In this document: positions 28,340 to 36,421 of the stretch, piece after piece
Numbering within the stretch: position 1 is the stretch's first letter
Layout: every line of letters begins with the position of its first letter
Assembly (NCBI RefSeq): GCF_006337125.1
Contig: NZ_CP040887.1
Coordinates: forward strand, 2,480,001-2,544,000
Direction: 5' to 3'
From: Serinicoccus chungangensis
GTDB lineage: Bacteria; Actinomycetota; Actinomycetes; Actinomycetales; Dermatophilaceae
DNA: 64,000 bases
Made by a program: the position numbers and the translations under genes
Notes under the pieces: model-generated
What the model saw: only the letters and a program-made list of their open reading frames with translations
The model's database searches: none
Told to the model about the DNA's origin: nothing

Positions 28340-28528
28340 CCGGAGACGTCACCGTGACTCCCCAGACGAATCAGCCCGCCGTTGAGCCGCCTCCTGGATC
28401 AACGGCGGGCTGAGCCTGCTGGTGACTCAGGGGCGGGGTGATGCGGTGTCAGCCTCAGCTCGCCGGTGATTCGCCTGGAGGCTCAGGGGCGGGCTGATCC
28501 GGGGGCTGACTCAGTGTGACGTCTCCGG
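28340..28528. repeat. Nested inverted repeats after add
   Basis: CCGGAGACGTCAC (28340-28352) is inverted at 28516-28528, enclosing the terminator hairpin at 28371-28413 and repeats of the type CTCAGGGGCGGG. The 391-base gap between add and the next gene (28276-28666) holds only these structures. Confidence 0.7.
28371..28413 (+). terminator. Terminator after add
   Basis: A perfect 15-bp stem (28371-28385 with 28399-28413) and a 13-nt loop lie about 95 bases past the add stop codon. Confidence 0.8.
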
Positions 28529-28666
28529 CGGGGGTGGTCCGGCGGCGTGGGATTTCCCCAAGGGGCGCGACGGTGGGGTGCCGTCCACAGGGCGGTGCGC
28601 GACGGTGGCGCGTAGCGGTGCGGGTCGGGCAGGGTGACGGCACGGCACCCGGGGGTGGGAGGACAG

Positions 28667-29335
28667 ATGGCGGCGATCGACGCCGGTGGGGCACAGCCGG
28701 ACGACAGCGAGGCACAGCCAGGTGAGGCCCGGGCACAGCCGGGCGACGGCGGGACACAGCCGGACGAGGGCCGGGCGCAGCCAGGCGGGGGCGAGGCACG
28801 GCCGGACGGGGCCGCTGATGACCCGGGTGGGCTCGTCTCCTTGGCTCGAGCGGACGTGGCCGGACCGCCGTCACCGGGCCCCGTCGAGCAGGTGGGGCTG
28901 GCGCTGCGCGCGTTTCGCCGCGAGCGCGGATGGAGCCAGCGGGCGCTGGCCGAGAGCTGGGGCATCCCCCAGAGCCTGGTGGCACGGGCAGAGCGCCACG
29001 CCGAGCAGCTCAGCCTCGACGCCTGCCTCGCGCTGCTGCGCCGGGCCGGGGTGGGCCTGGCGGTGCTCGGCCCCGACGGTATGCCGGTGGTCCGCTGGGA
29101 GGAGACCGACCTGCTCGCCACCGACCGCTCCGGTCGGCGGTTCCCCGCCCATCGCGCCGTGCGGCCGAGCACGTACGGGCCGCGGTGGTGGTGGTTCCAC
29201 GACTACTTCGGCGGACGCAGCCCGGGCCCAGCACCACGCTGGACCGCGGAGGGGTTCGCCATCCCGCCGGGGACCCGGTACGGGAGGAGACCCCGGCCGG
29301 ACGCCCCGGACGAGAGCCCGCGCTGGCCCGGGTAG
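28667..29335 (+). CDS. XRE-type helix-turn-helix protein with a repetitive N-terminus
   Basis: The 222-residue protein has a helix-turn-helix around residues 75-130 (RGWSQRALAESWGIPQSLVA, then SLDACLALLRRAGVGL) and a basic, tryptophan-rich C-terminus (YGPRWWWFHDYFGG). The first 50 residues are six or so degenerate copies of an 8-9 residue GxAQPGD/E unit, encoded by a minisatellite. The start is ATG at 28667, because GGGAGGA lies 5 bases upstream. The target is unknown. It stands alone, followed by tandem repeats. The HTH resembles XRE-family regulators, but no partner toxin or phage gene is adjacent. Confidence 0.7.
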   Translation: MAAIDAGGAQPDDSEAQPGEARAQPGDGGTQPDEGRAQPGGGEARPDGAADDPGGLVSLARADVAGPPSPGPVEQVGLALRAFRRERGWSQRALAESWGIPQSLVARAERHAEQLSLDACLALLRRAGVGLAVLGPDGMPVVRWEETDLLATDRSGRRFPAHRAVRPSTYGPRWWWFHDYFGGRSPGPAPRWTAEGFAIPPGTRYGRRPRPDAPDESPRWPG

Positions 29336-29368
29336 GACGGGGTCCGGGTAGGACGGGGGCCGGGTCCC

Positions 29369-29443
29369 TGCCTCCGGAACGGCGAGTGGACCCTGCCTCC
29401 GGAACGGCGAGTGGACCCTGCCTCCGGAACGGCGGGTGGACCC
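29369..29443 (+). repeat. Three tandem copies of a 25-bp unit
   Basis: Units at 29369-29393, 29394-29418 and 29419-29443 start TGCCTCCGGAACGGC and differ at one base in the third copy. A degenerate fourth copy follows. They lie between the XRE-like gene and the lipoprotein gene; the 181-base gap holds nothing else. Confidence 0.9.
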
Positions 29444-29516
29444 TCCCTCGGGGACGACGCGCGGCACCTGCCTCCGCGACCCGCCCCGGGGTGATGCCGT
29501 GGGGACGACCCCGGGA

Positions 29517-29957
29517 TCATCCCCCGTCGACGCGGAGCGGCGGGTAGCCCTGCGGCTGCTCGGCGGTGAGGGGCCGGGTCAGCGTGAACGTGCCCTGCTC
29601 CCCACCGTCGGGCGCGTAGGTGCCGACTCCGTAGTACGTCTCGTCGGTCCAGCGGACCTCGCCCTGCTGGCGCGCCTCCACGTCCTCCCAGTCGAACTCG
29701 CCCGCCAGCACCGGCCCCCGGCACTGGGGCGGCATCGACTCGGCGATCGGCCCGACGCACAGCTCGGGGGGTGCGTCCGCAGAGCGCTGCATGACGATGC
29801 CGGTGCCGACCACCTCCTCGGCGTCGGCTCCCGGCGTGGACGTCTGCGTGACGGCTCCGCCGGCGGGGTCGGTGCCCTCGGTCCCGCACCCGGAGACGGC
29901 GAGCCCGACGCCGAGGAGGGCGGAGAGGAGCGCGACGGGCTGCCGGTGACGTCTCAT
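29517..29957 (-). CDS. Predicted secreted lipoprotein of unknown function
   Basis: The protein is about 146 residues. Its basic start MRRHRQPVALL precedes a hydrophobic run and the lipobox LAVSGC, so the Cys near residue 22 should be lipid-modified and the protein tethered outside the membrane. The mature part has two cysteines (ELCVGPI and PPQCRGP) that could form a disulfide, and no recognised domain. ATG at 29957 is chosen to give a normal signal peptide. It lies 69 bases downstream of murB in the same direction. Confidence 0.6.
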   Translation of the reverse strand: MRRHRQPVALLSALLGVGLAVSGCGTEGTDPAGGAVTQTSTPGADAEEVVGTGIVMQRSADAPPELCVGPIAESMPPQCRGPVLAGEFDWEDVEARQQGEVRWTDETYYGVGTYAPDGGEQGTFTLTRPLTAEQPQGYPPLRVDGG

Positions 29958-30026
29958 GAGGTCATCGTGGCCCCTACCCCCGGGGTCGCGCACCTGGCCG
30001 GCGGCGCGAGAGGGCGGGGCCAGCCC

Positions 30027-31202
30027 TCACAGCGTGAGGCCCACGAGCACGGGCTCGTTGACCAACCGCACCCCGAGCGTCTGCTCGACCCCGTCCCGGA
30101 CCTCGCGGGCGATCGCCAGGACGTCGGCCGCGCTCGCCTGGCCACGGTTGGTCACCGCGAGCGTGTGCTTGGTGGACAGGCCGGCGGGGCGCCCGCTCCT
30201 CGAGCCGAACCCCCGGCCGAAGCCCGCGTGCTCGATGAGCCACGCGGCGGAGGTCTTGACGAGCTGCTCGCGGTCCGTCGGGTAGGTCGGGGGGACCGCG
30301 GAGCGTCGGTCCTGACCGACGCTCTCCTCGGCCCGCAGCCGCACCTGCTGCAGCTCCTCCCGCGACAGCACCGGGTTGGTGAAGAAGGAGCCGCAGGACC
30401 ACGTGTCGTGATCCTGCGCGTCGAGCACCATGCCCCGACGGCGTCGCTGCTCCAGCACCGCCTCCCGGGCCCGGGCCAGCGGCACGCGCTCCCCCAGGGC
30501 GACCCCGAGGCCGTCGGCGAGCGCGGCGTACCCGACGGGCTGGGACAGCTCCGTGGGGCGCAGCGAGAAGGTGACGGTGAGCACGACGTAGCGCGGGGTC
30601 ACCGTCCCCGGGGCGGCCTCCGGCCCGAGCATCGACTCCTTGAGCACGGAGTGCCGGTAGGCGAAGCCGAGGTCGCCGGCGAACATCGTCCGGACGCGCT
30701 GCTCGACGCGGTCCCACACCCGCACCCGGGCCACGGTCTGCGCGACCTCCTGCCCGTAGGCCCCGACGTTCTGGACCGGCGTCGCGCCGGTCGACCCGGG
30801 TATGCCGGAGAGCGCCTCGATCCCCGACCACCCCTGCGCGCAAGCCCGGGCGACGAGCTCGTCCCAGTCCTCGCCGGCGGCGACCGTCACGCTCACCCCG
30901 CCGCAGGCCGAGTCGTGCGGGACCTCGATCCCGCGGGTACGCACCAGGACGACGGTGCCGGGGAACCCGGCGTCGGCGACCACGAGGTTGGACCCGCCAC
31001 CGACGACCAGCAGCGGCTCACCGGCCTCGTCGCACCCGCGCACGGCCTCGATGAGCTCGGCCTCGGTGCGCGCGGTGACGAGCCGCCGGGGCGCCCCGCC
31101 CACCCGCATGGTCGTCAGCTCGGCGAGGGTCGTGCCCGCCGGGACAGCATCGTCCAGGCTCGGGGCACCGGTCTCGGCACCCCGCGGCTCCGGCGCTCTC
31201 AC
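30027..31202 (-). CDS. murB: UDP-N-acetylenolpyruvoylglucosamine reductase
   Basis: The protein is about 391 residues. It has the FAD-binding segment LVVGGGSNLVVAD, the GIPGSTGATPVQNVGAYGQE block and the catalytic serine region SCGSFFTNPVL. MurB reduces the enolpyruvyl group with NADPH to make UDP-MurNAc for peptidoglycan. The GTG start at 31202 overlaps the upstream stop codon (GTGA), so the gene is translationally coupled to the MaoC-type gene. This rpmG-dehydratase-dehydratase-murB order is known in other actinobacteria. An octamer (30799-30806) lies in the coding region. Confidence 0.96.
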   Translation of the reverse strand: MRAPEPRGAETGAPSLDDAVPAGTTLAELTTMRVGGAPRRLVTARTEAELIEAVRGCDEAGEPLLVVGGGSNLVVADAGFPGTVVLVRTRGIEVPHDSACGGVSVTVAAGEDWDELVARACAQGWSGIEALSGIPGSTGATPVQNVGAYGQEVAQTVARVRVWDRVEQRVRTMFAGDLGFAYRHSVLKESMLGPEAAPGTVTPRYVVLTVTFSLRPTELSQPVGYAALADGLGVALGERVPLARAREAVLEQRRRRGMVLDAQDHDTWSCGSFFTNPVLSREELQQVRLRAEESVGQDRRSAVPPTYPTDREQLVKTSAAWLIEHAGFGRGFGSRSGRPAGLSTKHTLAVTNRGQASAADVLAIAREVRDGVEQTLGVRLVNEPVLVGLTL

Positions 31203-31603
31203 GCCTGGGCCCCGAGCGGGCGCACCACCGCCTGGCAGCGGCCGAGCACCTTCTCCCCCGCGCACGTCGCGCTCAGCTCCAGCGTCTGGGTGCCCGCGGC
31301 CTCGTCGACCTTCTTCACCACACCCGTGACGAGCACCTCGACGGTCTCCCCCTCCGGCACGACCACCATCCCGGTGAACCGGGTCTGGCAGGACAGGATC
31401 CGGGCCGGGTCGCCGCCGACGTAGTCGGTGACGACCTCGAGCGCGGCACCCATGGTCCACATGCCGTGCGCGATGACGTCGGGCAGACCGACCCGGCGGG
31501 CCACGTCGGCGTCCTGGTGGATCGGGTTGTGGTCGCCGGAGGCGTCGGCGTACGCCACGAGACGGGCGCGGTCGACGGTCACGGTGCGGGTGAGGTCGCT
31601 CAT
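31199..31603 (-). CDS. MaoC-type (R)-hydroxyacyl dehydratase, HadB-like
   Basis: The 134-residue protein is a single hotdog domain with the hydratase motif ASGDHNPIHQDADVA near residue 22, where Asp and His are the catalytic pair, and LPDVIAHGMW. In mycobacteria HadB, next to HadA and rpmG, dehydrates long-chain acyl intermediates in FAS-II. The adjacent HadA-like gene overlaps it by one base (ATGA), suggesting an HadAB heterodimer. It is translationally coupled to murB. Whether it acts in ordinary or unusual lipid synthesis here is not known. Confidence 0.85.
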   Translation of the reverse strand: MSDLTRTVTVDRARLVAYADASGDHNPIHQDADVARRVGLPDVIAHGMWTMGAALEVVTDYVGGDPARILSCQTRFTGMVVVPEGETVEVLVTGVVKKVDEAAGTQTLELSATCAGEKVLGRCQAVVRPLGAQA

Positions 31604-32049
31604 CAGCCCTCCCCCCGGACCACGATGGTCGAGGTCACCGTCGTGACCGCCGCCCCGGCGGCGTCGACCAGCTCCACGCGGGTGGCCACCATGCCGTGCC
31701 CGCCGGCCTCGCGCATGGTGTCGACGTGCAGCGTGCCGGTCAGGCTGTCGCCGGCCGTGATCGGGCGGTGGTGCACGAAGCCCTCCTGGCCGTGCACCAC
31801 GCGGGAGAAGTCGATGCCCGCCCCGGGGTCCTCGACCAGCTGCGCCTCGCACGCCTGCGCGAGGCGGACCGCGAAGGTCGGCGGGGCGACGACGTCGGCG
31901 TGCCCCATGGCGCGGGCCGCCTCCGGGTCGCGGTGGGCGGGGCTGCTGGCCCCGACCGCGTCGGCGAAGGCGGCGAGCTGCTCGCGGGTGACCTCGAAGG
32001 GGCCGGCCGGGGGGTACTCACGACCGGCGTAGTCAGGGTTGACGGGCAT
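31603..32049 (-). CDS. MaoC-type dehydratase, HadA-like
   Basis: The 148-residue hotdog-fold protein opens with PVNPDYAGREYPPAGPFEVT and has the weaker binding-type motif VGASSPAHRDPEAAR in place of the D-H catalytic pair of its neighbour. In mycobacterial HadAB the HadA chain supports substrate binding while HadB is catalytic, which fits what is seen. The gene is about 110 bases downstream of rpmG, in the order known from other actinobacteria. Confidence 0.83.
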   Translation of the reverse strand: MPVNPDYAGREYPPAGPFEVTREQLAAFADAVGASSPAHRDPEAARAMGHADVVAPPTFAVRLAQACEAQLVEDPGAGIDFSRVVHGQEGFVHHRPITAGDSLTGTLHVDTMREAGGHGMVATRVELVDAAGAAVTTVTSTIVVRGEG

Positions 32050-32106
32050 ACGGCCCAGCCTAGCGATCCACCCTCCTGGCCCGGAGCGCGGTCAGGTATG
32101 ACGAAG

Positions 32107-32131
32107 GCCGCCACCCGGTGCGGGTGACGGC
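32107..32131 (-). terminator. Stem-loop downstream of rpmG
   Basis: An 11-bp stem with one mismatch (32107-32117 with 32121-32131) and a 3-nt loop lie about 25 bases past rpmG. It may attenuate transcription into hadA. Confidence 0.55.
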
Positions 32132-32156
32132 CTGGTCGTCGTTGCCGACGGGTGGG

Positions 32157-32324
32157 TCAGCGGGTCTCGCGGTGCGCGGTGTGCTTGCCGCAGCGCGGGC
32201 AGAACTTCGCCATGTCGAGCCGGTCGGGGTTGTTCCGCCGGTTCTTCTTGGTGATGTAGTTGCGCTCCTTGCACTCCGTGCACGCCATGGTGATCTTGGG
32301 GCGAACGTCGGTGGACTTAGCCAC
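32157..32324 (-). CDS. rpmG: 50S ribosomal protein L33
   Basis: The 55-residue protein starts with GTG ([18 protein letters not shown]) and ends KHTAHRETR. Two CxxC pairs (CTEC and CPRC) make this the zinc-binding C+ form of L33. L33 sits near the ribosomal E site. It lies between the tRNA pair and the hadA-like gene. Confidence 0.96.
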   Translation of the reverse strand: MAKSTDVRPKITMACTECKERNYITKKNRRNNPDRLDMAKFCPRCGKHTAHRETR

Positions 32325-32382
32325 GGTGCAACCTGCTCTCGGTGTGGATCTGTGCTTGTGCGGTCCGTACCTACCCGGTACG

Positions 32383-32459
32383 TGGTAGCGGAGGCGGGGC
32401 TCGATCCCGCGACCTCACGATTATGAGTCGTGCGCTCTAACCAGCTGAGCTACTCCGCC
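32383..32459 (-). tRNA. tRNA-Met (CAT anticodon, elongator-type)
   Basis: The minus strand folds as a tRNA with acceptor GGCGGAG/CTCCGCT (a G-U first pair), D-arm TAGCTCAGCTGGTTAGAGC, anticodon CAT and T-arm GCGGGATCGAGCCCCGC. The terminal CCA is encoded. The G-U first acceptor pair and A discriminator are not the C-A mismatch of an initiator tRNA. Confidence 0.95.
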
Positions 32460-32488
32460 TCGCGGCGCCCGGCGAACCGGCTCACCAG

Positions 32489-32561
32489 AGCCCCCAAACG
32501 GAATCGAACCGTTGACCTTCTCCTTACCATGGAGACGCTCTACCGACTGAGCTATAGGGGC
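32489..32561 (-). tRNA. tRNA-Thr (GGT anticodon)
   Basis: The minus strand folds as a 73-nt tRNA with acceptor GCCCCTA/TGGGGGC, D-arm TAGCTCAGTCGGTAGAGC, anticodon GGT and T-arm AACGGTTCGATTCCGTT. The CCA end is not encoded. It is 29 bases upstream of tRNA-Met in the same direction, so the two are likely co-transcribed with rpmG. Confidence 0.96.
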
Positions 32562-32664
32562 GGGCTGTCGATCCTGACGGGCGGAGGCCCGCAGGCAGCG
32601 AGACGCAACTTTACACGAGGCCGGCGGGCGTTTCCAAAACGGGCACGACGGCCACGAGCACCGC

Positions 32665-33627
32665 TCAGACCCGCCCGTCGACCTGCATCGACAGGTGCGT
32701 CCTCGAGCCGTCGCGATCGGTCACGGCGAGGTCGCCGAGCCCCTCCGCGCCGGTGCGCAGCACCACCGTCGAGGGCAGCAGGATCGGCTTGACGAAGGTC
32801 GCCGAGACGGCATAGCGCTGCGGCAGGCGCGGCTGCACGGCCGCCAGCACGCGCGCGTGCGTCCACATGCCGTGGGCGATGGCCCGGGGGAAGCCGAACG
32901 CCTTGGCGCTGAGCGCCGAGAGGTGGATCGGGTTGGCGTCGCCCGCCACCCGGGCGTAGGAGCGCCCGAGGTCGGCCGGCAGACGCCACAGCGCGACCTG
33001 GCGCCCAGGCCCGTCGGCGCCGGGGCCGGCCGGGCCCTGCGGCGACCCGTCGGCGCCGGGGCCGGCCGGGCCCTCGGGCGGCCCGTCGGCGCCGGCGCCG
33101 GCCGCTGACGACGGCGCCCGCTCGGCGGGCGGGCCGGGGGGCGTGGCGCCGCGCACGAGGTAGGTGCTGCGCCCCTCCCAGACCACCTCGTCGGCGACGC
33201 GGACCTCCCCGACGAGGTCGACGGTGCTGCCCTTGCGGTGCGGCGCGAGGTGCTCGGCCCAGGTGGACAGGGTGAGCTCCTCGGTCACCCGCACCGGGCG
33301 GTGCACCCTCATCCGGTTGCCGACGTGCACCATGCCGAGCATGGGGAAGGGGAAGTCCCGGGCGGACATGAGCCGGACCTGGAGCGGGAAGGTGAGGACG
33401 TGCAGCCAGGTGGCCGGCACGGTGTCGGCCAGCAGGCCCCCGGTGACCTCGCAGAACCCGGCGAGCCTCGGCACGTCCTGCCGGACGCCGGGGAGCACGA
33501 GCCGTCGCCCGGGCAGCTCGCCGCGGGCGCCGGGTCGGCCCAGCCCGGTGGCGACCCCGGTCGCGAAGGAGGTCGCCACCCGGGGCGTCCGGTCGAGCAG
33601 CTCGACGTCGACGTCCACCCCGCTCAC
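32665..33627 (-). CDS. Double-hotdog 3-hydroxyacyl-thioester dehydratase, HtdX-like
   Basis: This 320-residue protein has an N-terminal degenerate hotdog half and a C-terminal MaoC half with the catalytic motif VAGDANPIHLSALSAK and the AIAHGMW segment. The two are joined by a Gly/Pro/Ala linker that contains about three copies of a 12-residue ADGxPxGPAGPG repeat (33004-33108). Mycobacterial HtdX (Rv0241c) dehydrates (R)-3-hydroxyacyl thioesters. The start overlaps the stop of fabG4 by four bases. It is the last gene of a lipid operon with fabG4-like and fadA2-like genes. Confidence 0.83.
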   Translation of the reverse strand: MSGVDVDVELLDRTPRVATSFATGVATGLGRPGARGELPGRRLVLPGVRQDVPRLAGFCEVTGGLLADTVPATWLHVLTFPLQVRLMSARDFPFPMLGMVHVGNRMRVHRPVRVTEELTLSTWAEHLAPHRKGSTVDLVGEVRVADEVVWEGRSTYLVRGATPPGPPAERAPSSAAGAGADGPPEGPAGPGADGSPQGPAGPGADGPGRQVALWRLPADLGRSYARVAGDANPIHLSALSAKAFGFPRAIAHGMWTHARVLAAVQPRLPQRYAVSATFVKPILLPSTVVLRTGAEGLGDLAVTDRDGSRTHLSMQVDGRV

Positions 33628-35045
33628 GCCCCGATCTGGCTCTGGCCGCAGACGCGCAGCACCTCGCCGGTGACCGCCGAGCTGGCCGGGTCGGCGAGGT
33701 AGCCGATGGCCTCGGCGACGTCGACCGGTCGGCCGCCCTGCTGCAGGCTGTTGATGCGCCGCGCCACCTCCCGGGTGGCCACCGGCATCCGGCCGGTCAT
33801 CTCCGTCTCGATGAAGCCGGGGGCCACCGCGTTGACGGTGATCCTGCGCGCGGCCAGGCGGGGGTCGGCCCCCATCGCCCGGACGAGGCCGATGACCCCC
33901 GCCTTGGACGCGGCGTAGTTGGCCTGCCCGCGGTTGCCCGCGATGCCCGAGGTCGAGGCGACCCCGACGATGCGGCCGCCGTCGTCGAGACCCCCGGGCA
34001 GCCCGGCGTCCAGGAGCACCTGGTTGATGCGGATCTGGGCCGCCAGGTTGACCTCCAGGACGCTGCCCCAGCGCTCCTCGTCGGTGTTGGCCAGCAGCTT
34101 GTCGCGGGTGATGCCGGCGTTGTGGACGATCGCGTGGATGCGCCCCATGTCGCCGAAGCGCTGGGCGACGTGCGCCGCGATGCGCGCGCCCGCGTCCGGC
34201 GCCGTGATGTCGAGCTGGAGCGCGGTGCCGCCGATGCTGTTGGCGACCTCGGCGAGCCCCTGCCCCCCGGCCGGCACGTCCACCGCGACGACCAGCGCCC
34301 CGTCCCGGGCGAGGGTGCGCGCGATCCCGGCGCCGATGCCGCGGCCGGCCCCGGTGACGACGACGACCCGTCCCTCGTAGGGACGCTCGGCCAGCACCTC
34401 CTCGACCTGCGGGTCGCGGGCGCCGTGGCCCACGTGCAGCACCTGGCCGGAGACGTAGGCCGAGCGCCCCTGGAGCAGGAAGAGCAGGGTGGAGGCGAGC
34501 TCCGACGGCGAGGTCGGCTCGGCGGTGAGCAGGTCGACCCGCACGAGGTTGGCCGTGGCACCTCCGCGCAGCTCCTTGCCGACGCTGCGCACGACGCCCT
34601 CGAGCGCCTGCTGCGTCGCCACCGCGGTGGGCGCCCCGGCGGTCTCCGGCTCGAGGCCCAGGACGACGACCCGACCCGAGCGCTCCAGGCCCTTCATCGC
34701 CGGGCGCAGCAGCCCCCGCACGACCTCGAGGTCGGGGATCGAGGTCGCGCCGGTGGCGTCGACCACCAGGGCGCCGATGCTGCCGGGGTATGCCTCGGGC
34801 ACCTCGCGGGTCCGTCCGTCGTCGGTGGTCTCGCTGACGCGGGTCTCGGGGCGGTCGACGAGGGCCACGCGGGTCGGCACCCCGAGCAGCTCCAGGGTGC
34901 GCACGGCCAGCGTGCCCCCGCCGACGGCGCCGACGGCCACCGGCCCGGAGGGCAGCTCGCGTCCGCGCCGCAGCCGGGTCGCCTGCGGCACCCCGAGCTG
35001 CTTGGCGAGCGGGTTGGTGGTCAGCAGCTGCATCAGGTCGGCCAT
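33624..35045 (-). CDS. FabG4-like 3-oxoacyl-thioester reductase
   Basis: The protein is about 473 residues, twice the length of ordinary FabG. The first 210 residues form a degenerate flavodoxin-like domain. The C-terminal SDR domain has the NAD(P)-binding TGAGRGIGAGIA, the NAG motif (VHNAGITRD) and the catalytic S-Y-K set (ASTSGIAG, then YAASKAG). Mycobacterial FabG4 (Rv0242c) has this same two-domain layout and prefers NADH and long-chain substrates. ATG at 35045 is chosen because the preceding frame lies in the thiolase gene. Sits between htdX-like and fadA2-like genes. Confidence 0.9.
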   Translation of the reverse strand: MADLMQLLTTNPLAKQLGVPQATRLRRGRELPSGPVAVGAVGGGTLAVRTLELLGVPTRVALVDRPETRVSETTDDGRTREVPEAYPGSIGALVVDATGATSIPDLEVVRGLLRPAMKGLERSGRVVVLGLEPETAGAPTAVATQQALEGVVRSVGKELRGGATANLVRVDLLTAEPTSPSELASTLLFLLQGRSAYVSGQVLHVGHGARDPQVEEVLAERPYEGRVVVVTGAGRGIGAGIARTLARDGALVVAVDVPAGGQGLAEVANSIGGTALQLDITAPDAGARIAAHVAQRFGDMGRIHAIVHNAGITRDKLLANTDEERWGSVLEVNLAAQIRINQVLLDAGLPGGLDDGGRIVGVASTSGIAGNRGQANYAASKAGVIGLVRAMGADPRLAARRITVNAVAPGFIETEMTGRMPVATREVARRINSLQQGGRPVDVAEAIGYLADPASSAVTGEVLRVCGQSQIGA

Positions 35046-35046
35046 G

Positions 35047-36333
35047 TCAGCACCCTTCCAGGATCGCGACGACACCCTGGCCGCCGGCCGCGCAGACGGA
35101 GATGAGCCCGCGCGAGCCGGGCCCCAGGTCGTGGAGCATCTTGGCCAGGGTGGCCACGATGCGGCCGCCGGTGGCGGCGAACGGGTGCCCGGCGGCGAGC
35201 GAGGAGCCGTGCACGTTGAGCCGGCTGCGGTCCACCCGGCCGAGCGGGCCGTCCAGCCCCAGCCTGCCGGTGCAGAACTCCTCGGACTCCCAGGCGGCCA
35301 AGGTGGCCAGGACCGTGGAGGCGAAGGCCTCGTGGATCTCGAACCGGTCGATGTCGTCGAGGGTCAGCCCCTGCCGGGCGAGGAGCCGGGGCACGGCGTA
35401 CGCGGGGGCCATGAGCAGGCCCTCGTCACCGGACACGTAGTCCACGGCCGCGACCTCGGCGTCGACGAAGCGCGCCAGGGCGGGCAGCCGGTGCTCCGCG
35501 GCCCACTGCGGGCTCCCGAGGAGGACCAGCGCGGCGCCGTCGGACAGCGGCGTCGAGTTGCCGGCGGTCATCGTCGCGCCCTCGCCCTTGCCGAAGACCG
35601 GGGACAGCCCGGCGAGCTTGTCGACCGAGGTGTCCGGCCGCAGCCCCTCGTCGCGGGAGAGCCGCAGGAAGCCGGTGGCGAGGTCGTCGAAGAAGCCGGA
35701 GTCCCACGCGGCCGCGAGCTGGTGGTGGCTGGCGGCGGCGAGCTCGTCCTGCGCCTCCCGGGTGATGCCCCACTCGCGGGCGGTCAGCGCCTGGTGCTCC
35801 CCCATGGACAGCCCGGTCCGCGGCTCCGCGTTGCGCGGCGTCTCCGGGGCCAGGTCGCCCGGCCGGACCGAGGCCAGCGCCTTGACCCGGGCCATCGGCG
35901 TGCGGGCCCTGCTGGCGCCCAGCAGAGCCTTGCGCAGCCCCTCCCCGACGGCGATGGGCGCGTCGCTGGCCGAGTCGACACCACCGGCGACGCCGGAGTC
36001 GACCTGCCCCAGCCGGATCTTGTTGGCGACCTGGATGACCGTCTCCAGACCGGTGCCGCAGGCCTGCTGCAGGTCGTAGGCCGGGGTCGTCGCGGCCAGC
36101 GCCGACCCGAGGACCGCCTCGCGGGTGAGGTTGAAGTCCCGCGCGTGCTTGAGGACGGCGCCCGCGGCGACCTCGCCGAGGCGCTCGCCCGCCAGACCGA
36201 AGCGGGCGACGAGCCCGTCGAGGGTGGAGGTGAGCATGGCCTGGTTGGAGGCATCGGCGTAGGCACCCCCCGCCTTGCCGAACGGGATCCGGTTGCCGCC
36301 GAGGATGACGGCATCGGTGAGCTGGTCGGGCAT
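35047..36333 (-). CDS. Acetyl-CoA acetyltransferase/thiolase, FadA2-like
   Basis: The 428-residue protein has the acylated cysteine in QQACGTGLE near residue 90, the EIHEAFAST segment, GHPFAATGGR and the C-terminal CAAGGQG, the full thiolase catalytic set. It reversibly cleaves or makes 3-ketoacyl-CoA. It is the first gene of the fadA2-fabG4-htdX-like operon, with tight junctions (1-base gap, then overlap). The intergenic region before it holds repeated GATAC elements that may be the operator for the divergent TetR regulator. Confidence 0.93.
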   Translation of the reverse strand: MPDQLTDAVILGGNRIPFGKAGGAYADASNQAMLTSTLDGLVARFGLAGERLGEVAAGAVLKHARDFNLTREAVLGSALAATTPAYDLQQACGTGLETVIQVANKIRLGQVDSGVAGGVDSASDAPIAVGEGLRKALLGASRARTPMARVKALASVRPGDLAPETPRNAEPRTGLSMGEHQALTAREWGITREAQDELAAASHHQLAAAWDSGFFDDLATGFLRLSRDEGLRPDTSVDKLAGLSPVFGKGEGATMTAGNSTPLSDGAALVLLGSPQWAAEHRLPALARFVDAEVAAVDYVSGDEGLLMAPAYAVPRLLARQGLTLDDIDRFEIHEAFASTVLATLAAWESEEFCTGRLGLDGPLGRVDRSRLNVHGSSLAAGHPFAATGGRIVATLAKMLHDLGPGSRGLISVCAAGGQGVVAILEGC

Positions 36334-36421
36334 GGGGTTCTCCTCGCGGGCAGGTCACGACGGGGCATCTATCTGATACCGACTGTAGCCGATACAGCGG
36401 GTACGCGGTACTCTCGAGGGT
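36334..36421. promoter_or_regulatory. Divergent promoter/operator between the thiolase and tetR
   Basis: The 88-base gap is AT-rich for this genome and holds direct GATAC repeats (GATACC at about 36377, GATACA at about 36391), GGGTACGCGGTACTC and CTG/CAG outer arms. A TetR-family protein encoded next door probably binds here to control both directions. The exact operator is not resolved. Confidence 0.5.

Noticed and set aside
28667..29335. XRE-like protein as the antitoxin of a toxin-antitoxin pair
   Set aside because: No small toxin gene overlaps or abuts it; its neighbours are add on one side and tandem repeats on the other.
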